A DNA stretch of 64,000 nt from Phormidium ambiguum IAM M-71 (GCF_001904725.1 NZ_MRCE01000009.1:164660-228659), one strand, 5' to 3'; shown: positions 1-9,572, numbered from the stretch's first letter. Made by a program: numbers and translations. The notes: a model not told the origin generated them from the letters alone.

Positions 1-1
1 G

Positions 2-2284
2 ATTTACCTACGAGACAATCCCCTGCTCAGAGAACCTTTAAAATTAGAACACATCAAAAAGCGCTTATTAGGACATTGGGGTTCTAGTCCGGGAATTAGC
101 TTTGTTTACACTCATCTAAATCGAGCGATCGCAAAACAAGACCTAGATATGATTTACCTCGTGGGGCCAGGACACGGCGCACCAGGTTATCTAGGCCCTT
201 GTTACTTAGAAGGAACTTACTCAGAAATTTACCCCGAAAAAAGTGAAGACGAAGAAGGAATGAAAACCTTCTTCAAAGAATTCTCCTTCCCTGGCGGTGT
301 TGGTAGCCATTGCACCCCAGAAACACCCGGCTCAATTCACGAAGGCGGCGAACTCGGATATAGTATTTCCCATGCTTATGGAGCAGCCTTCGACAACCCC
401 GACTTAATTGTGACCGTGCTAGTCGGTGATGGCGAATCAGAAACAGGCCCCTTAGCAACCTCTTGGCACTCCAACAAATTTATCAACCCCGTGCGAGATG
501 GCGCAGTATTGCCGATTTTGCACCTCAACGGTTATAAAATCAACAACCCCACAATTCCCGCCCGGATTAGCCACGAAGAACTAGAAAACTTGTTCAAAGG
601 CTACGGCTACACACCGTACTTTGTCGAAGGGTCCGATCCCGAAACAATGCACCAAGCAATGGCCGCCACTTTAGATCATTGCATCGCCGAAATCAAAAAA
701 ATTCAACACGAAGCCCGGAGTACAGGCAACGCCTTCCGTCCACGTTGGCCAATGATTGTTTTGCGTAGCCCCAAAGGTTGGACAGGCCCAGCAGAAGTGA
801 GCGGACACAAAGTAGAAGGCTTCTGGAGAGCACACCAAGTTCCAATGGCAGATGTGGCGAAGAATCCAGAAAACTTCCAATTGTTAGAAAATTGGTTACG
901 CAGCTACAAACCCGAAGAACTTTTTGACGACAACGGTAAATTAATTCCCGAAATTAAAGACCTTACACCCAAGGGAAGTCGGCGGATTAGTGCCAACCCT
1001 CACGCCAATGGTGGAATTTTGCGGAAAGACTTACGGCTGCCTGATTTCCGGGAGTATGGCGTAAAATTAGATAAACCCGCGCAAATTGAAGCCGAAAATA
1101 CTAAACCTTTGGGTATTTTCTTGCGGGATGTCATGAAATTGAATTCGACTAACTTCCGGGTGTTTGGCCCTGATGAGAATACCTCGAATAAACTCCAAGC
1201 AATTTACGAAGTTAGTAAGAAGTTCTGGAATGCGGAATTTTTCCCGGAAGATTTAGATGGTAGCGAACTTTCTCCCGATGGTCGGGTGATGGAAATGCTC
1301 AGCGAGCATACTTTGGAAGGTTGGCTGGAAGGTTATTTGTTAACCGGAAGACATGGATTTTTCTCAACTTATGAGGCTTTTGTCCATGTAATTGATTCGA
1401 TGTTTAACCAACACGCTAAGTGGTTGGATATTTGTCGTCATCTTTCTTGGCGGGCGGATATTTCTTCGTTGAATTTGTTGATTACTTCAACAGTTTGGCG
1501 GCAAGATCATAACGGTTTTACTCACCAAGATCCAGGGTTTTTGGATGTAGTTGTAAATAAAAGTGCGGAAGTGACACGGATTTATTTGCCTCCAGATGTG
1601 AATAGTTTGCTGTCAGTGGCAAATCACTGTTTACGGAGTAAGAATTACGTGAATGTGATTGTGTCTGATAAACAATCGCACTTGCAATATATGGATATGG
1701 ATGCGGCAATTACCCACTGCACTAAGGGGATTGGTATCTGGGATTGGGCGAGTAATGACCAAGGTAGCGAACCTGATTTGGTGATGGCTTCTGCGGGGGA
1801 TATTCCAACTTTGGAAGCGTTAGCGGCAACGGTGATGTTGCGTCAGGAATTCCCGGATTTGAAGATTCGGTTTGTGAATGTAGTTGATTTGTTTAAATTG
1901 CAGCCGGATACGGAACATCCTCATGGTTTAAGCGATGCCGATTTCGATAGTTTATTCACCATTGATAAACCAATTATTTTCAACTTTCATGGTTATCCTT
2001 GGTTGATTCACCGCCTTGCTTACCGTCGCACTAATCACAAGAATTTGCACGTTCGCGGTTACAAGGAAAAAGGGAATATTAATACACCTTTGGAATTGGC
2101 GATTCAAAACCAGATCGATCGCTTTAGCATTGCAATGGATGCGATCGATCGCATTCCCAGCTTGAAAGTTGCAGGCGCTCACGCTAAAGAAAAATTCAAA
2201 AATATGCAAATTGATTGCCGCAACTACGCTCACGAATACGGTGTTGATAAACCAGAACTTCTCAACTGGAAATGGCCGTATTAG
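2..2284 (+). CDS. xfp: Phosphoketolase (xylulose-5-phosphate/fructose-6-phosphate), 5' end cut by window
   Basis: This thiamine-diphosphate enzyme splits xylulose-5-P or fructose-6-P with phosphate to give acetyl-phosphate plus glyceraldehyde-3-P or erythrose-4-P (phosphoketolase shunt, cytosol). The first ATG in the window is at 149, but the same frame is open from base 2 and already reads as phosphoketolase ([20 protein letters not shown]), so that ATG is internal. About 760 residues are visible; family members are near 800, so roughly 45-50 N-terminal codons lie upstream. Visible motifs are GPGHGAPG, the cofactor-binding [15 protein letters not shown], and [12 protein letters not shown]. 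It is followed by transaldolase and glycogen phosphorylase on the same strand, which fits sugar-phosphate catabolism. Codons are mostly C-ending before about position 1050 and T/G-ending after. Family assignment is secure. Confidence 0.97.
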   Translation: MYLRDNPLLREPLKLEHIKKRLLGHWGSSPGISFVYTHLNRAIAKQDLDMIYLVGPGHGAPGYLGPCYLEGTYSEIYPEKSEDEEGMKTFFKEFSFPGGVGSHCTPETPGSIHEGGELGYSISHAYGAAFDNPDLIVTVLVGDGESETGPLATSWHSNKFINPVRDGAVLPILHLNGYKINNPTIPARISHEELENLFKGYGYTPYFVEGSDPETMHQAMAATLDHCIAEIKKIQHEARSTGNAFRPRWPMIVLRSPKGWTGPAEVSGHKVEGFWRAHQVPMADVAKNPENFQLLENWLRSYKPEELFDDNGKLIPEIKDLTPKGSRRISANPHANGGILRKDLRLPDFREYGVKLDKPAQIEAENTKPLGIFLRDVMKLNSTNFRVFGPDENTSNKLQAIYEVSKKFWNAEFFPEDLDGSELSPDGRVMEMLSEHTLEGWLEGYLLTGRHGFFSTYEAFVHVIDSMFNQHAKWLDICRHLSWRADISSLNLLITSTVWRQDHNGFTHQDPGFLDVVVNKSAEVTRIYLPPDVNSLLSVANHCLRSKNYVNVIVSDKQSHLQYMDMDAAITHCTKGIGIWDWASNDQGSEPDLVMASAGDIPTLEALAATVMLRQEFPDLKIRFVNVVDLFKLQPDTEHPHGLSDADFDSLFTIDKPIIFNFHGYPWLIHRLAYRRTNHKNLHVRGYKEKGNINTPLELAIQNQIDRFSIAMDAIDRIPSLKVAGAHAKEKFKNMQIDCRNYAHEYGVDKPELLNWKWPY

Positions 2285-2430
2285 TTGATTGAGGGCAGGG
2301 GAGCAGGGGGGCAGGGGAGCAGGGGAGCAAGGGGGGTGGGGAAAAGGGGAAAAGGGGAAAAGGGGAAATTTCCCTTCTGCCTTTCTTGCCTTCTGCCTTC
2401 TGCCTTCTGCCTTCTGCCTTTCCCCGATCG
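2285..2430. repeat. Composite low-complexity repeat: G-rich purine tract followed by TGCCTTC heptamers
   Basis: After the phosphoketolase stop there are GGGGAGCA-type repeats, then GGGGAAAA repeats, then about five copies of the heptamer TGCCTTC. The same order recurs at 9393-9478 and 23519-23660, and reversed at 25921-26215. Reading frames across it are artefacts. Confidence 0.85.
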
Positions 2431-2457
2431 CTAAACAAAAAATAAGGATAAACAAAA

Positions 2458-3639
2458 ATGACTAAAAATTTGTTGGAACAACTGAAAGAAATGACAGTTG
2501 TTGTTGCGGATACAGGAGATATTCAAGCAATTGAAAAATTTACCCCTAGAGATGCGACAACTAACCCTTCTTTGATTACTGCGGCGGCACAAATGCTCCA
2601 GTATCAAGAAATTGTGGATGAAACTTTGAAACAAGCCAAAAAAGATTCTGGTGCTGGTGCGTCTGATTCGCAAATACTTTCTTTAGCATTCGATCGCTTA
2701 GCAGTTGCTTTCGGGAAAAAAATTCTTGAAATTATTCCGGGTCGAGTTTCTACAGAAGTAGATGCGCGACTTTCTTATGATACAGAAGGTACAGTTGCTA
2801 AAGCTCGTTATTTAATTTCTGAATACGAATCAGCAGGGATTTCTAAAGACAGAATTTTAATTAAAATTGCCTCGACTTGGGAAGGAATTCGAGCGGCGGA
2901 AATTTTGGAAAAAGAAGGAATTCACTGTAATTTAACTTTGTTGTTTGGATTGCATCAAGCGATCGCTTGTGCCGAAGCTGGAGCTACCTTAATCTCACCT
3001 TTTGTCGGTCGAATTCTTGATTGGTACAAAAAAGAAACCGGGAAAACCAGTTACGCCCCCGCAGAAGATCCTGGCGTACTTTCTGTCACCCAAATTTATA
3101 ACTATTACAAAAAGTTTGGTTACAAAACAGAAGTCATGGGAGCTAGCTTCCGTAACATTGACGAAATTACCGAGTTAGCAGGTTGTGATTTGTTGACAAT
3201 TTCTCCCGGATTATTGGCAGAATTACAAGCAGGTACAGGAGATTTACCGCGCAAACTCGATCCCGAATTAGCGGCTAAATCAGACATGGAGAAATTGTCG
3301 ATCGATCGAGCCACCTTTGATAAAATGCACGAAGCCGATCGCATGGCTTACGAGAAACTAGATGAAGGGATCAAAGGATTCACAAAAGCTTTAGAAACCT
3401 TGGAAAAATTATTAGCCGATCGACTAGCACGTTTAGAAGGTGCAGCTACTTTAAGCCACGCCGCAGAAGACATTTTTCATGTCTATGATTTAGACGGCGA
3501 TGGATTTATTACCCGTGAAGAATGGCTGGGAAGCGATGCCGTATTTGATGCTTTGGATGTCAACAAAGATGGAAAAATTACCGCAGAAGAAATGGGTGCA
3601 GGAATTGGAGCAGTGTTACAATTAGCGACCAGTCAATAA
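2458..3639 (+). CDS. tal: Transaldolase with C-terminal EF-hand pair
   Basis: Transaldolase moves a dihydroxyacetone unit between sugar phosphates in the non-oxidative pentose phosphate pathway. The class I transaldolase barrel fills about residues 1-325, with the start-proximal DATTNPSLI motif and the Schiff-base lysine in ILIKIAST (K136). Residues 335-385 hold two canonical EF-hand loops, D344-E355 ([12 protein letters not shown]) and D367-E378 ([12 protein letters not shown]), each with Asp/Asn at the coordinating positions. This suggests calcium binding or regulation, which is an inference. The 393-residue length matches EF-hand-bearing cyanobacterial transaldolases. The ATG is preceded by AAGGA about 10 nt upstream. 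It lies between phosphoketolase and glycogen phosphorylase, probably in a carbon-catabolism cluster. Confidence 0.96.
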   Translation: MTKNLLEQLKEMTVVVADTGDIQAIEKFTPRDATTNPSLITAAAQMLQYQEIVDETLKQAKKDSGAGASDSQILSLAFDRLAVAFGKKILEIIPGRVSTEVDARLSYDTEGTVAKARYLISEYESAGISKDRILIKIASTWEGIRAAEILEKEGIHCNLTLLFGLHQAIACAEAGATLISPFVGRILDWYKKETGKTSYAPAEDPGVLSVTQIYNYYKKFGYKTEVMGASFRNIDEITELAGCDLLTISPGLLAELQAGTGDLPRKLDPELAAKSDMEKLSIDRATFDKMHEADRMAYEKLDEGIKGFTKALETLEKLLADRLARLEGAATLSHAAEDIFHVYDLDGDGFITREEWLGSDAVFDALDVNKDGKITAEEMGAGIGAVLQLATSQ

Positions 3640-3663
3640 CCAGCAATATCTTTTGCAATCTGA

Positions 3664-3700
3664 GTCATTAGTCATTGGTAGTTAACAAATGACTAATGAC
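3664..3700. repeat. 13-bp inverted repeat of the TGACTAATGAC family
   Basis: GTCATTAGTCATT at 3664-3676 faces AATGACTAATGAC at 3688-3700, with an 11-nt loop. Related TGACTAATGAC or TGACAAATGAC strings occur at 6377-6400 and 29859-29905. It lies between transaldolase and glycogen phosphorylase. No T-run follows, so I read it as a dispersed repeat rather than a terminator. Confidence 0.6.
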
Positions 3701-3759
3701 TAATCACCAATGACATCTCACCTAAACTTGTTGACTTCTTAACAGTTGGAATTTATTTT

Positions 3760-6291
3760 ATGCAAACATTGCCAAACTCATCAGAATCAGTAGCTGAAGT
3801 TAGAGTAGAAGACGATCGCACAGGGTTAAGCGTAGAAACACTCAAAAGAGCCTTCGCAGATAACCTGTTTTATATTCAAGGAAAATTCCCCGCCATAGCT
3901 TCTAGAAATGACTATTACATGGCCTTGGCTTATACAGTGCGCGATCGCTTACTACGCCGCTGGTTAAACACCGCCGAAACCTACACCAGAAACGCCTCCC
4001 GCACCGTAGCCTATATGTCAGCGGAATTCCTCATGGGGCCACAATTAGGCAACAACCTGATCAACCTGGGAATTTATGACCAAGTAAATCAAGCAATGCA
4101 AGAACTCGGACTCGACTTGCAAGACTTGCTAGAAGAAGAAGAAGAACCCGGACTAGGTAACGGCGGTTTAGGCAGATTAGCAGCTTGCTACCTCGACTCC
4201 CTCGCCTCCTTAGAAATTCCTAGCTTAGGTTACGGCATTCGCTACGAATTTGGCATTTTCGAGCAAGATATCAAAGACGGTTGGCAAGTCGAAATTACTG
4301 ACAAATGGCTAAGCGCAGGAAATCCTTGGGAACTTCCCCGTCCAGAATGGGCTGTAGAAGTAAAACTGGGCGGACATACAGAATTGCGCGCTGACGAACA
4401 TGGACACTACAAAGTATATTGGCTTCCTGACAAAATCGTTAAAGGCATTCCTTACGACACACCAATTCTCGGTTACAAAACTAACACCGCCAATACCCTA
4501 CGTTTGTGGAAAGCAGAAGCAGTAGAATCCTTTGACTTTTACGCTTTTGACTCAGGAGATTACTTAGGCGCAGTTCATCAAAAAACGGTTTCCGAAAACA
4601 TCTCCAAAGTTCTTTATCCTAACGATAACTCCGCCCAAGGTAAAGAACTGCGTTTAGCGCAGCAAATTTTCTTTGTTGCCTGTTCGCTAAAAGACATGAT
4701 CCGAATCATGGAACAACAAAAAGTTTCCCTAGATCATTTCCATGAAAAATTCGTTATTCAATTAAATGACACTCACCCATCAGTTGCCATCCCAGAATTG
4801 ATGCGATTATTGATTGACGAACATGATATGCCTTGGGATAAAGCATGGGAAATTACTAAGAAAACTTTTGCTTACACTAACCATACTTTACTGCCAGAAG
4901 CTTTAGAACGTTGGCCGATTAGTTTATTTAGTAGAATGCTACCCCGGCACATGGAAATTATCTACGAAATTAATCGGCATTTTCTCGATGAAGTTCGCAT
5001 GAAATTTCCCGACGATCCTACCAAATTGGGAAGGATGTCATTGATTGATGAATCGGGAGAACGTTATGTGCGGATGGCATTTTTAGCTTGTGTGGGTAGT
5101 TACTCAATTAATGGTGTTGCTGCATTACATACTGAATTGTTACAAAAAGATGTGTTGCACGACTTCTATGAAATGTACCCAGAGAAGTTCAACAATAAAA
5201 CTAATGGTATTACTCCTCGACGTTTTATGGTATTGAGTAATCCCAGACTTTATAAATTGTTGAATAGCAAAATCGGTGATGATTGGGTAAAAGATCTCTA
5301 TCAATTGAGAAAATTAGAATCTTTTGTTGATGACCCAGAATTTCGTCATCAGTGGCGGCAAATGAAGCAAGAAATCAAACAAGAAGTGGTGGATTACATA
5401 AAGAAAAGTACAGGGATTAATGTCAATGTTAATTCCATGTTTGATATTCAAGCGAAACGTTTCCATGAGTACAAACGGCAACATTTAAATGTGCTGCACA
5501 TTATCACTTTGTATAACCGGATTAAAGCTAATCCCAACATTGATATTACGCCACGAACTTTCTTGTTTGGTGGCAAAGCTGCACCCGGTTATTACATGGC
5601 GAAATTAATCATAAAATTGATTAATTCGGTGGGAGATATCGTGAACCGCGACCCTGATGTGCGCGATCGCTTGAAGGTAGTTTTCCTGAAAGATTTTAGC
5701 GTGAAATTCGCCCAAAGAATTTATCCATCAGCAGACCTTTCCGAACAAATTTCTACTGCTGGTAAAGAAGCTTCCGGTACAGGTAATATGAAATTTGCTT
5801 TAAATGGCGCACTCACTATTGGTACTTTAGATGGTGCTAACGTGGAAATTCTGGAAGAAGTTGGGGCAGAAAACTTCTTTTTGTGTGGATTAACAACCGA
5901 AGAAGTTTATGCTTTGAAAGCGAAAGGTTACAAACCTTGGGAATATTACCAAAAAGATCCTGAGTTGAAATTAGCGATCGATCGCATTGCTTCCGGTTTC
6001 TTTTCTCACGGCGATCCCAACTTGTTTAAACCTTTAGTCGATCACCTGTTGGGTAACGATCAATATATGCTAATGGCTGACTATCGTTCCTACATAGATA
6101 CTCAAGATCATGCAAGTCACGTATACCGGGATATCGATCGCTGGACTCGAATGTCTATTCTCAATGTCGCCCGCATGGGTAAGTTTTCTTCCGATCGTTC
6201 TATCCGCGATTATTGCCAAGACTTCTGGCAAATTGAACCAGTGAAAATTGACTTGAAAGAATACGTCGAAGCCACTGCAATTCTGCATTAA
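3760..6291 (+). CDS. glgP: Glycogen/alpha-glucan phosphorylase
   Basis: A GT35 PLP-dependent enzyme that releases glucose-1-phosphate from glycogen. The 843 residues are the usual full length. The N-terminal domain shows EFLMGPQLGNNL and GNGGLGRLAACYLDS. The PLP lysine lies in EASGTGNMKFALNG (K678), followed by GTLDGANVEI. Active-site strings NDTHPS and KRFHEYKRQ are present. The ATG follows a TTGGAATTTATTTT leader with no strong Shine-Dalgarno, which is common in cyanobacteria. A hairpin follows the stop. With phosphoketolase and transaldolase upstream it would feed glycogen carbon into lower sugar-phosphate metabolism. Confidence 0.97.
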   Translation: MQTLPNSSESVAEVRVEDDRTGLSVETLKRAFADNLFYIQGKFPAIASRNDYYMALAYTVRDRLLRRWLNTAETYTRNASRTVAYMSAEFLMGPQLGNNLINLGIYDQVNQAMQELGLDLQDLLEEEEEPGLGNGGLGRLAACYLDSLASLEIPSLGYGIRYEFGIFEQDIKDGWQVEITDKWLSAGNPWELPRPEWAVEVKLGGHTELRADEHGHYKVYWLPDKIVKGIPYDTPILGYKTNTANTLRLWKAEAVESFDFYAFDSGDYLGAVHQKTVSENISKVLYPNDNSAQGKELRLAQQIFFVACSLKDMIRIMEQQKVSLDHFHEKFVIQLNDTHPSVAIPELMRLLIDEHDMPWDKAWEITKKTFAYTNHTLLPEALERWPISLFSRMLPRHMEIIYEINRHFLDEVRMKFPDDPTKLGRMSLIDESGERYVRMAFLACVGSYSINGVAALHTELLQKDVLHDFYEMYPEKFNNKTNGITPRRFMVLSNPRLYKLLNSKIGDDWVKDLYQLRKLESFVDDPEFRHQWRQMKQEIKQEVVDYIKKSTGINVNVNSMFDIQAKRFHEYKRQHLNVLHIITLYNRIKANPNIDITPRTFLFGGKAAPGYYMAKLIIKLINSVGDIVNRDPDVRDRLKVVFLKDFSVKFAQRIYPSADLSEQISTAGKEASGTGNMKFALNGALTIGTLDGANVEILEEVGAENFFLCGLTTEEVYALKAKGYKPWEYYQKDPELKLAIDRIASGFFSHGDPNLFKPLVDHLLGNDQYMLMADYRSYIDTQDHASHVYRDIDRWTRMSILNVARMGKFSSDRSIRDYCQDFWQIEPVKIDLKEYVEATAILH

Positions 6292-6320
6292 AAGAAAGGC
6301 ACTAAAACCAAATAAACCAG

Positions 6321-6349
6321 ATCCCCGATTTCTTCAAGAAGTCGGGGAT
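6321..6349 (+). terminator. 29-nt palindromic hairpin after glgP (dispersed element acting as probable terminator)
   Basis: ATCCCCGATTTCTT, a central C, then AAGAAGTCGGGGAT: a 14-bp stem with one G-T wobble, followed by CTTTATAT, 30 nt after the glgP stop. An almost identical palindrome lies inside the serpin gene at 10905-10933, so this is a repeat family member that may have been co-opted as a terminator. Confidence 0.6.
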
Positions 6350-6396
6350 CTTTATATACTAAAATTAAAAATTGAATGATAAATGACCAATGACTA

Positions 6397-7041
6397 ATGA
6401 CTTTAAAGCTTTATTTTTTGCGTCACGGTCAAACTGCTTATAGTATTACTGGTGGTTATTGTGGCACGATCGAAAACGATCCCGGACTTACCCCAGAAGG
6501 AATTTTAATGGCAGAAGCTTTTGCACAAGCTTACTGCGATTTGCCTTGGAAAGCTGCTTTTGTCAGTCCCCTACACCGCACAATTCAAACAGCAAAACCT
6601 TTTTGTGAAACTGTGGGTTTAGAAATGCAATTGCGGGATGGATTGCGCGAAGTTTCTTATGGTTCTTGGGAAGGTTTACACCCAACAATAGTAAACCAGA
6701 AATTTCATGATGAATATGTACATTGGTTAACTAATCCGGCTTGGATTGCGCCACCAAATGGCGAAAGGGCGATCGATATTGCCCGTCGTTCTTCTTCAGT
6801 AATTAAAGAAATTCAAGCAACATATAATGAAGGAAATGTTCTAATTGTGTCACACAAAGCCACAATTAGAATTATGATTTGTCGGTTATTGGGAATAGAC
6901 GTGGGCAGATACCGCGATCGTTTAGCAATGCCTGTAGCTGCTGTTAGTATTGTGGAAATGGCAGCTAAAGGGCCAAGATTTCTGGTAATTGGCGATCGCT
7001 CTCATCTTAGCGAATATTTGCGATCGTTACCTTGTACTTAA
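6397..7041 (+). CDS. Histidine phosphatase family protein (phosphoglycerate mutase-like)
   Basis: A 214-residue branch 1 histidine phosphatase. The phospho-accepting RHG is at residues 9-11 (LYFLRHGQT), the acid/base region is LREVSYGSWEG, and the second catalytic histidine is in IVSHKATIRI. Members include cofactor-dependent phosphoglycerate mutases, sugar-phosphate phosphatases and alpha-ribazole phosphatases. The sequence does not fix the substrate. It follows glgP after a hairpin, so co-transcription is uncertain. The ATG lies inside a TGACCAATGACTAATGAC repeat, so the start codon itself is repeat-derived. Confidence 0.85.
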   Translation: MTLKLYFLRHGQTAYSITGGYCGTIENDPGLTPEGILMAEAFAQAYCDLPWKAAFVSPLHRTIQTAKPFCETVGLEMQLRDGLREVSYGSWEGLHPTIVNQKFHDEYVHWLTNPAWIAPPNGERAIDIARRSSSVIKEIQATYNEGNVLIVSHKATIRIMICRLLGIDVGRYRDRLAMPVAAVSIVEMAAKGPRFLVIGDRSHLSEYLRSLPCT

Positions 7042-7060
7042 TAAGAAGAAACGGGAAGAC

Positions 7061-7375
7061 GTGAAAACGCCAAAAACTAGAAACTACCGAGACTACTTGA
7101 TAAAATCCCTTCAAGACCCCGAAAGAGCCGCTGGTAATATTGAGGTAGCCTTGGAATTAGAAGAAAAAGACCCGGAATTATTACGTCTTACACTCAAAGA
7201 TGTTGTAGATGCTCGTTTACAGATGAACGATCTTTCGGATATAGCTAAACAACACTATGCCAAACTCGATCAAATTTTGTCAGACACAGGAGGTACTGAA
7301 ATTTACACTTTAGTATCTTTATTGGATGCGTTGGGATTGCAATTAACTGTGACGGTAAAAGAGATAAATCAATAA
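7061..7375 (+). CDS. HigA-like addiction-module antidote protein, orphan
   Basis: A longer frame opens at 6989, but its first part overlaps the phosphatase gene. The GTG at 7061, preceded by GGGAAG, starts a 104-residue product (VKTPKTRNYRDYL). It resembles the HI1420-type antidote family: an N-terminal YRDYLIKSLQDPERAAGNIEVAL helix region and a C-terminal ALGLQLTVT segment. Such proteins are normally encoded beside a RelE/HigB-like toxin. No toxin frame is seen on either side: upstream is the phosphatase, downstream is a terminator and then a secreted protein. It may be a solitary DNA-binding regulator. The start is moderately certain. Confidence 0.7.
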   Translation: MKTPKTRNYRDYLIKSLQDPERAAGNIEVALELEEKDPELLRLTLKDVVDARLQMNDLSDIAKQHYAKLDQILSDTGGTEIYTLVSLLDALGLQLTVTVKEINQ

Positions 7376-7405
7376 AATTCTTCCAATTTTACGCAACAGT
7401 TAATC

Positions 7406-7435
7406 AAAAAGAGCAATTTATAAATTGCTCTTTTT
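7406..7435 (+). terminator. Intrinsic terminator after the antidote gene
   Basis: A perfect 30-nt palindrome, AAAAAGAGCAATTTA facing TAAATTGCTCTTTTT, ends in a T-run 31 nt after the stop codon. It would work on either strand, but only the plus strand has a gene reading into it. Confidence 0.85.
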
Positions 7436-7656
7436 CAACCAAATTTCTACTTTCTTTTCACAGATAAAACTTTTCTTTACATCCATTGCCAAGGCGATCG
7501 CTTTCTCGCAATCTTTCGTCACATTGCAAAGAGAAAAATACTATACGTAAAAACCCGCTAAAAAGCTTTGTAAAGCAGAGTAATTATCAGCATTTACCGC
7601 GATGTAATCTCAGAAAACGCAAGTAATGATAGGAGTATCAAATTCAAACAAGCAAA

Positions 7657-8016
7657 ATGAAAAAAACTATATTATTAGGGATTGCACTACTTCTTAGTAC
7701 CAATCAGATGCCAAGTTATGCCCAAAACGCTAAAGATCAAGAATTCCTGAATCACTATCGCACAGTAGCAGCAGGACAATCACACTCAGCATTACTCATC
7801 AATACATTAAACCAGAATCCTACAGGACATATTCGCTTAGCGCAGACTCTTTGTAACTCATTAAAAAAGGGAAAAACCGAACGAGAATTAATGCAATCTT
7901 GGGTTAGTTATTGGAAAAATTCATCTCAAGAAATAGTTCAGGCTGCTGTGCAATCTGGTAACATCATGTTGACGATCGCACCTAAACATTACTGTCCAGA
8001 GTTTTCCAGTCGTTGA
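7657..8016 (+). CDS. Small secreted protein, DUF732-like
   Basis: A 119-residue protein with a clear Sec signal peptide: MKK, then a hydrophobic stretch LLGIALLLST, then a likely cleavage after SYA. The mature part (FLNHYRTVAAG, then a helical core with LCNSLKKGKTERELM, then a late YCPEF) has two cysteines, about C68 and C115, that could form a disulfide. The pattern recalls DUF732 proteins (small secreted helical proteins) but I cannot confirm membership. The ATG is 24 nt after AGGAG (7630-7635), further than usual. No function assigned. Confidence 0.75.
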   Translation: MKKTILLGIALLLSTNQMPSYAQNAKDQEFLNHYRTVAAGQSHSALLINTLNQNPTGHIRLAQTLCNSLKKGKTERELMQSWVSYWKNSSQEIVQAAVQSGNIMLTIAPKHYCPEFSSR

Positions 8017-8095
8017 TTAATTTTTTCAAATCTTGTATGACAAATCTGATTTATGACCAATTTCAGATAAGTTTAGTATTCTCACTCACAGACTT

Positions 8096-8125
8096 AGGCG
8101 ATCGCGTTTTTTGCGATCGCCTTTT
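8096..8125 (+). terminator. Terminator-like hairpin built from two HIP1 octamers
   Basis: AGGCGATCGC at 8096-8105 pairs with GCGATCGCCT at 8113-8122, followed by TTT. It is a 10-bp GC-rich stem, 80 nt after the small secreted protein. The stem contains two HIP1 palindromes, so it could be chance, but position and T-run suit a terminator. Confidence 0.6.
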
Positions 8126-8278
8126 GATTATCGAGCAAATCCAAAAAGCTGACTGAACCACAATAAATCAATATCCTGTAACAATTGAAATTTTAATGGT
8201 TTGATTTCCCCAAGACAATGCCAAAATGTTAATTAGCTAACATAGTCTAGTTGTCATACCGATTAATCTTTCCCACAA

Positions 8279-9391
8279 GTGTTTACTTCAACTACACCAG
8301 TGTCTCGTCTTGCCATTGCCCCAAGCCAAGTAATTCGCTGCACCCTAGCCCAGAGTGGGGAAGCGATCGCACGGATCGGCAAACATCCCTTAGTAGTCGG
8401 GGGCGTACAATCTCTTGCCGTAGTCCAGCCGCAGTTGCAGTTAGCATTAGAACAACAACAGCTAAGTACCGCCTTTGCCCACTACAACCCTGATTGTTCT
8501 GAATCTACTCTGGCATCCTTAAAAGCCAAGGTAAACCAGCATCAAGCTGACATGATTATCGGCGTAGGTGGTGGAAAAGCCTTGGATACCGCCAAACTCT
8601 TAGCCCACCAATGCCAAATTCCCGTTGTTACCATACCCACATCAGCCGCTACTTGTGCAGGTTGGACAGCCCTTTCCAACATTTACTCAGAACAAGGCGC
8701 TTATCTCTACGATGTGCCTTTAGAACGTTGTCCCGATCTATTGTTATTGGATTACAACTTAATTCAAACTGCACCACAACGAACTTTAGTTGCCGGAATC
8801 GGTGATGCTTTAGCCAAATGGTACGAAGCATCTGTTAGTAGTGGAAGTTCTCAGCAAACTTTTATTATTGGCGCAGTTCAACAAGCTAGAGTCTTACGAG
8901 ATATCTTATTCCAAAAATCTAGCCTTGCCCTACAAGAACCAGGGGGTGAAGTTTGGCGGGAAGTAGTTGATGCCACAGTCATGTTAGCAGGTGTAATTGG
9001 TGGGTTAGGTGGGGCGCAATGTCGCACTGTCGCCGCCCACGCGGTACACAATGGATTGACTCACATTCTGGCTGCCCATGATAAGCTGCATGGTGAGAAG
9101 GTAGCTTATGGAATTTTGGTACAGCTACGTTTAGAAGAAATGTTGCAAGGTAATCAGTTAGCAGCTGCGGCAAGACAACAATTGCTAAAGTTTTACGCAG
9201 AAATTGGTTTACCGCAATCTTTGGATGATTTAGGTTTGGGGAATATTACTTTGACTGAGTTGCGCCAAGCAGCTGAAATTACCTGTTCCCCTAATTCTGA
9301 TATCCATCACTTACCTTTTGAGGTTACGCCCGATCATTTAATGGCAGCAATGGTGTCTACGAAGATTCAGGAAGAAGCGAGGAAGAAGTAG
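8279..9391 (+). CDS. Iron-containing alcohol dehydrogenase family (glycerol dehydrogenase-like)
   Basis: A 370-residue NAD(P)-dependent metal alcohol dehydrogenase of the GldA/iron-ADH family. The nucleotide-binding part has IIGVGGGKALDTAK and VTIPTSAATCAGWTALSNIYS. Candidate metal ligands are the Asp in GIGDALAKWYEA and histidines in AHAVHNGLTHIL and KLHGEKVAYG. It starts at GTG (8279). An overlapping frame from 8251 is a shadow. No Shine-Dalgarno is evident. The substrate cannot be named; glycerol or a related polyol or aldehyde is a family-level guess. A low-complexity repeat and a weak hairpin follow the stop, so it is probably monocistronic. Confidence 0.88.
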   Translation: MFTSTTPVSRLAIAPSQVIRCTLAQSGEAIARIGKHPLVVGGVQSLAVVQPQLQLALEQQQLSTAFAHYNPDCSESTLASLKAKVNQHQADMIIGVGGGKALDTAKLLAHQCQIPVVTIPTSAATCAGWTALSNIYSEQGAYLYDVPLERCPDLLLLDYNLIQTAPQRTLVAGIGDALAKWYEASVSSGSSQQTFIIGAVQQARVLRDILFQKSSLALQEPGGEVWREVVDATVMLAGVIGGLGGAQCRTVAAHAVHNGLTHILAAHDKLHGEKVAYGILVQLRLEEMLQGNQLAAAARQQLLKFYAEIGLPQSLDDLGLGNITLTELRQAAEITCSPNSDIHHLPFEVTPDHLMAAMVSTKIQEEARKK

Positions 9392-9392
9392 G

Positions 9393-9478
9393 TTGGGGAA
9401 AGGGGGAAAAGGGGAAAAGGGGAAAAGGGGGAAGGGGGATTTTACTTTCTGCCTTCTGCCTTTCCCAGTCCCCAAAAG
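9393..9478. repeat. Composite purine tract / TGCCTTC heptamer repeat
   Basis: GGGGAAAA-type repeats, then TTTTACTT, then two CTTCTGC heptamers, then CCCAGTCCCC. The order and orientation match the copies at 2285-2430 and 23519-23660. Confidence 0.8.
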
Positions 9479-9505
9479 GTGACATTCTGAGGGATACTTT
9501 TCAAA

Positions 9506-9529
9506 CACCCTTTTTGGGTGGGTTTTTTT
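9506..9529 (+). terminator. Weak intrinsic terminator
   Basis: CACCC, a TTTTT loop and GGGTG are followed by GG and a run of seven T. The 5-bp stem plus T-run lies between the dehydrogenase and the aminotransferase, so it probably ends the dehydrogenase transcript. Confidence 0.5.
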
Positions 9530-9572
9530 CTCTTAATTGGGTGTTTAGGCAGTTGTGCAATAAGTTAACAAG

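Noticed and set aside
1952..2455. 167-residue minus-strand frame at the phosphoketolase 3' end
   Set aside because: It is antisense to phosphoketolase, and its N-terminal part is translated TGCCTTC and GGGGAGCA repeats.
8251..8493. 80-residue plus-strand frame overlapping the dehydrogenase start
   Set aside because: The overlapping 8279-9391 frame has clear family motifs; this one is a shadow rich in Ser/Arg.
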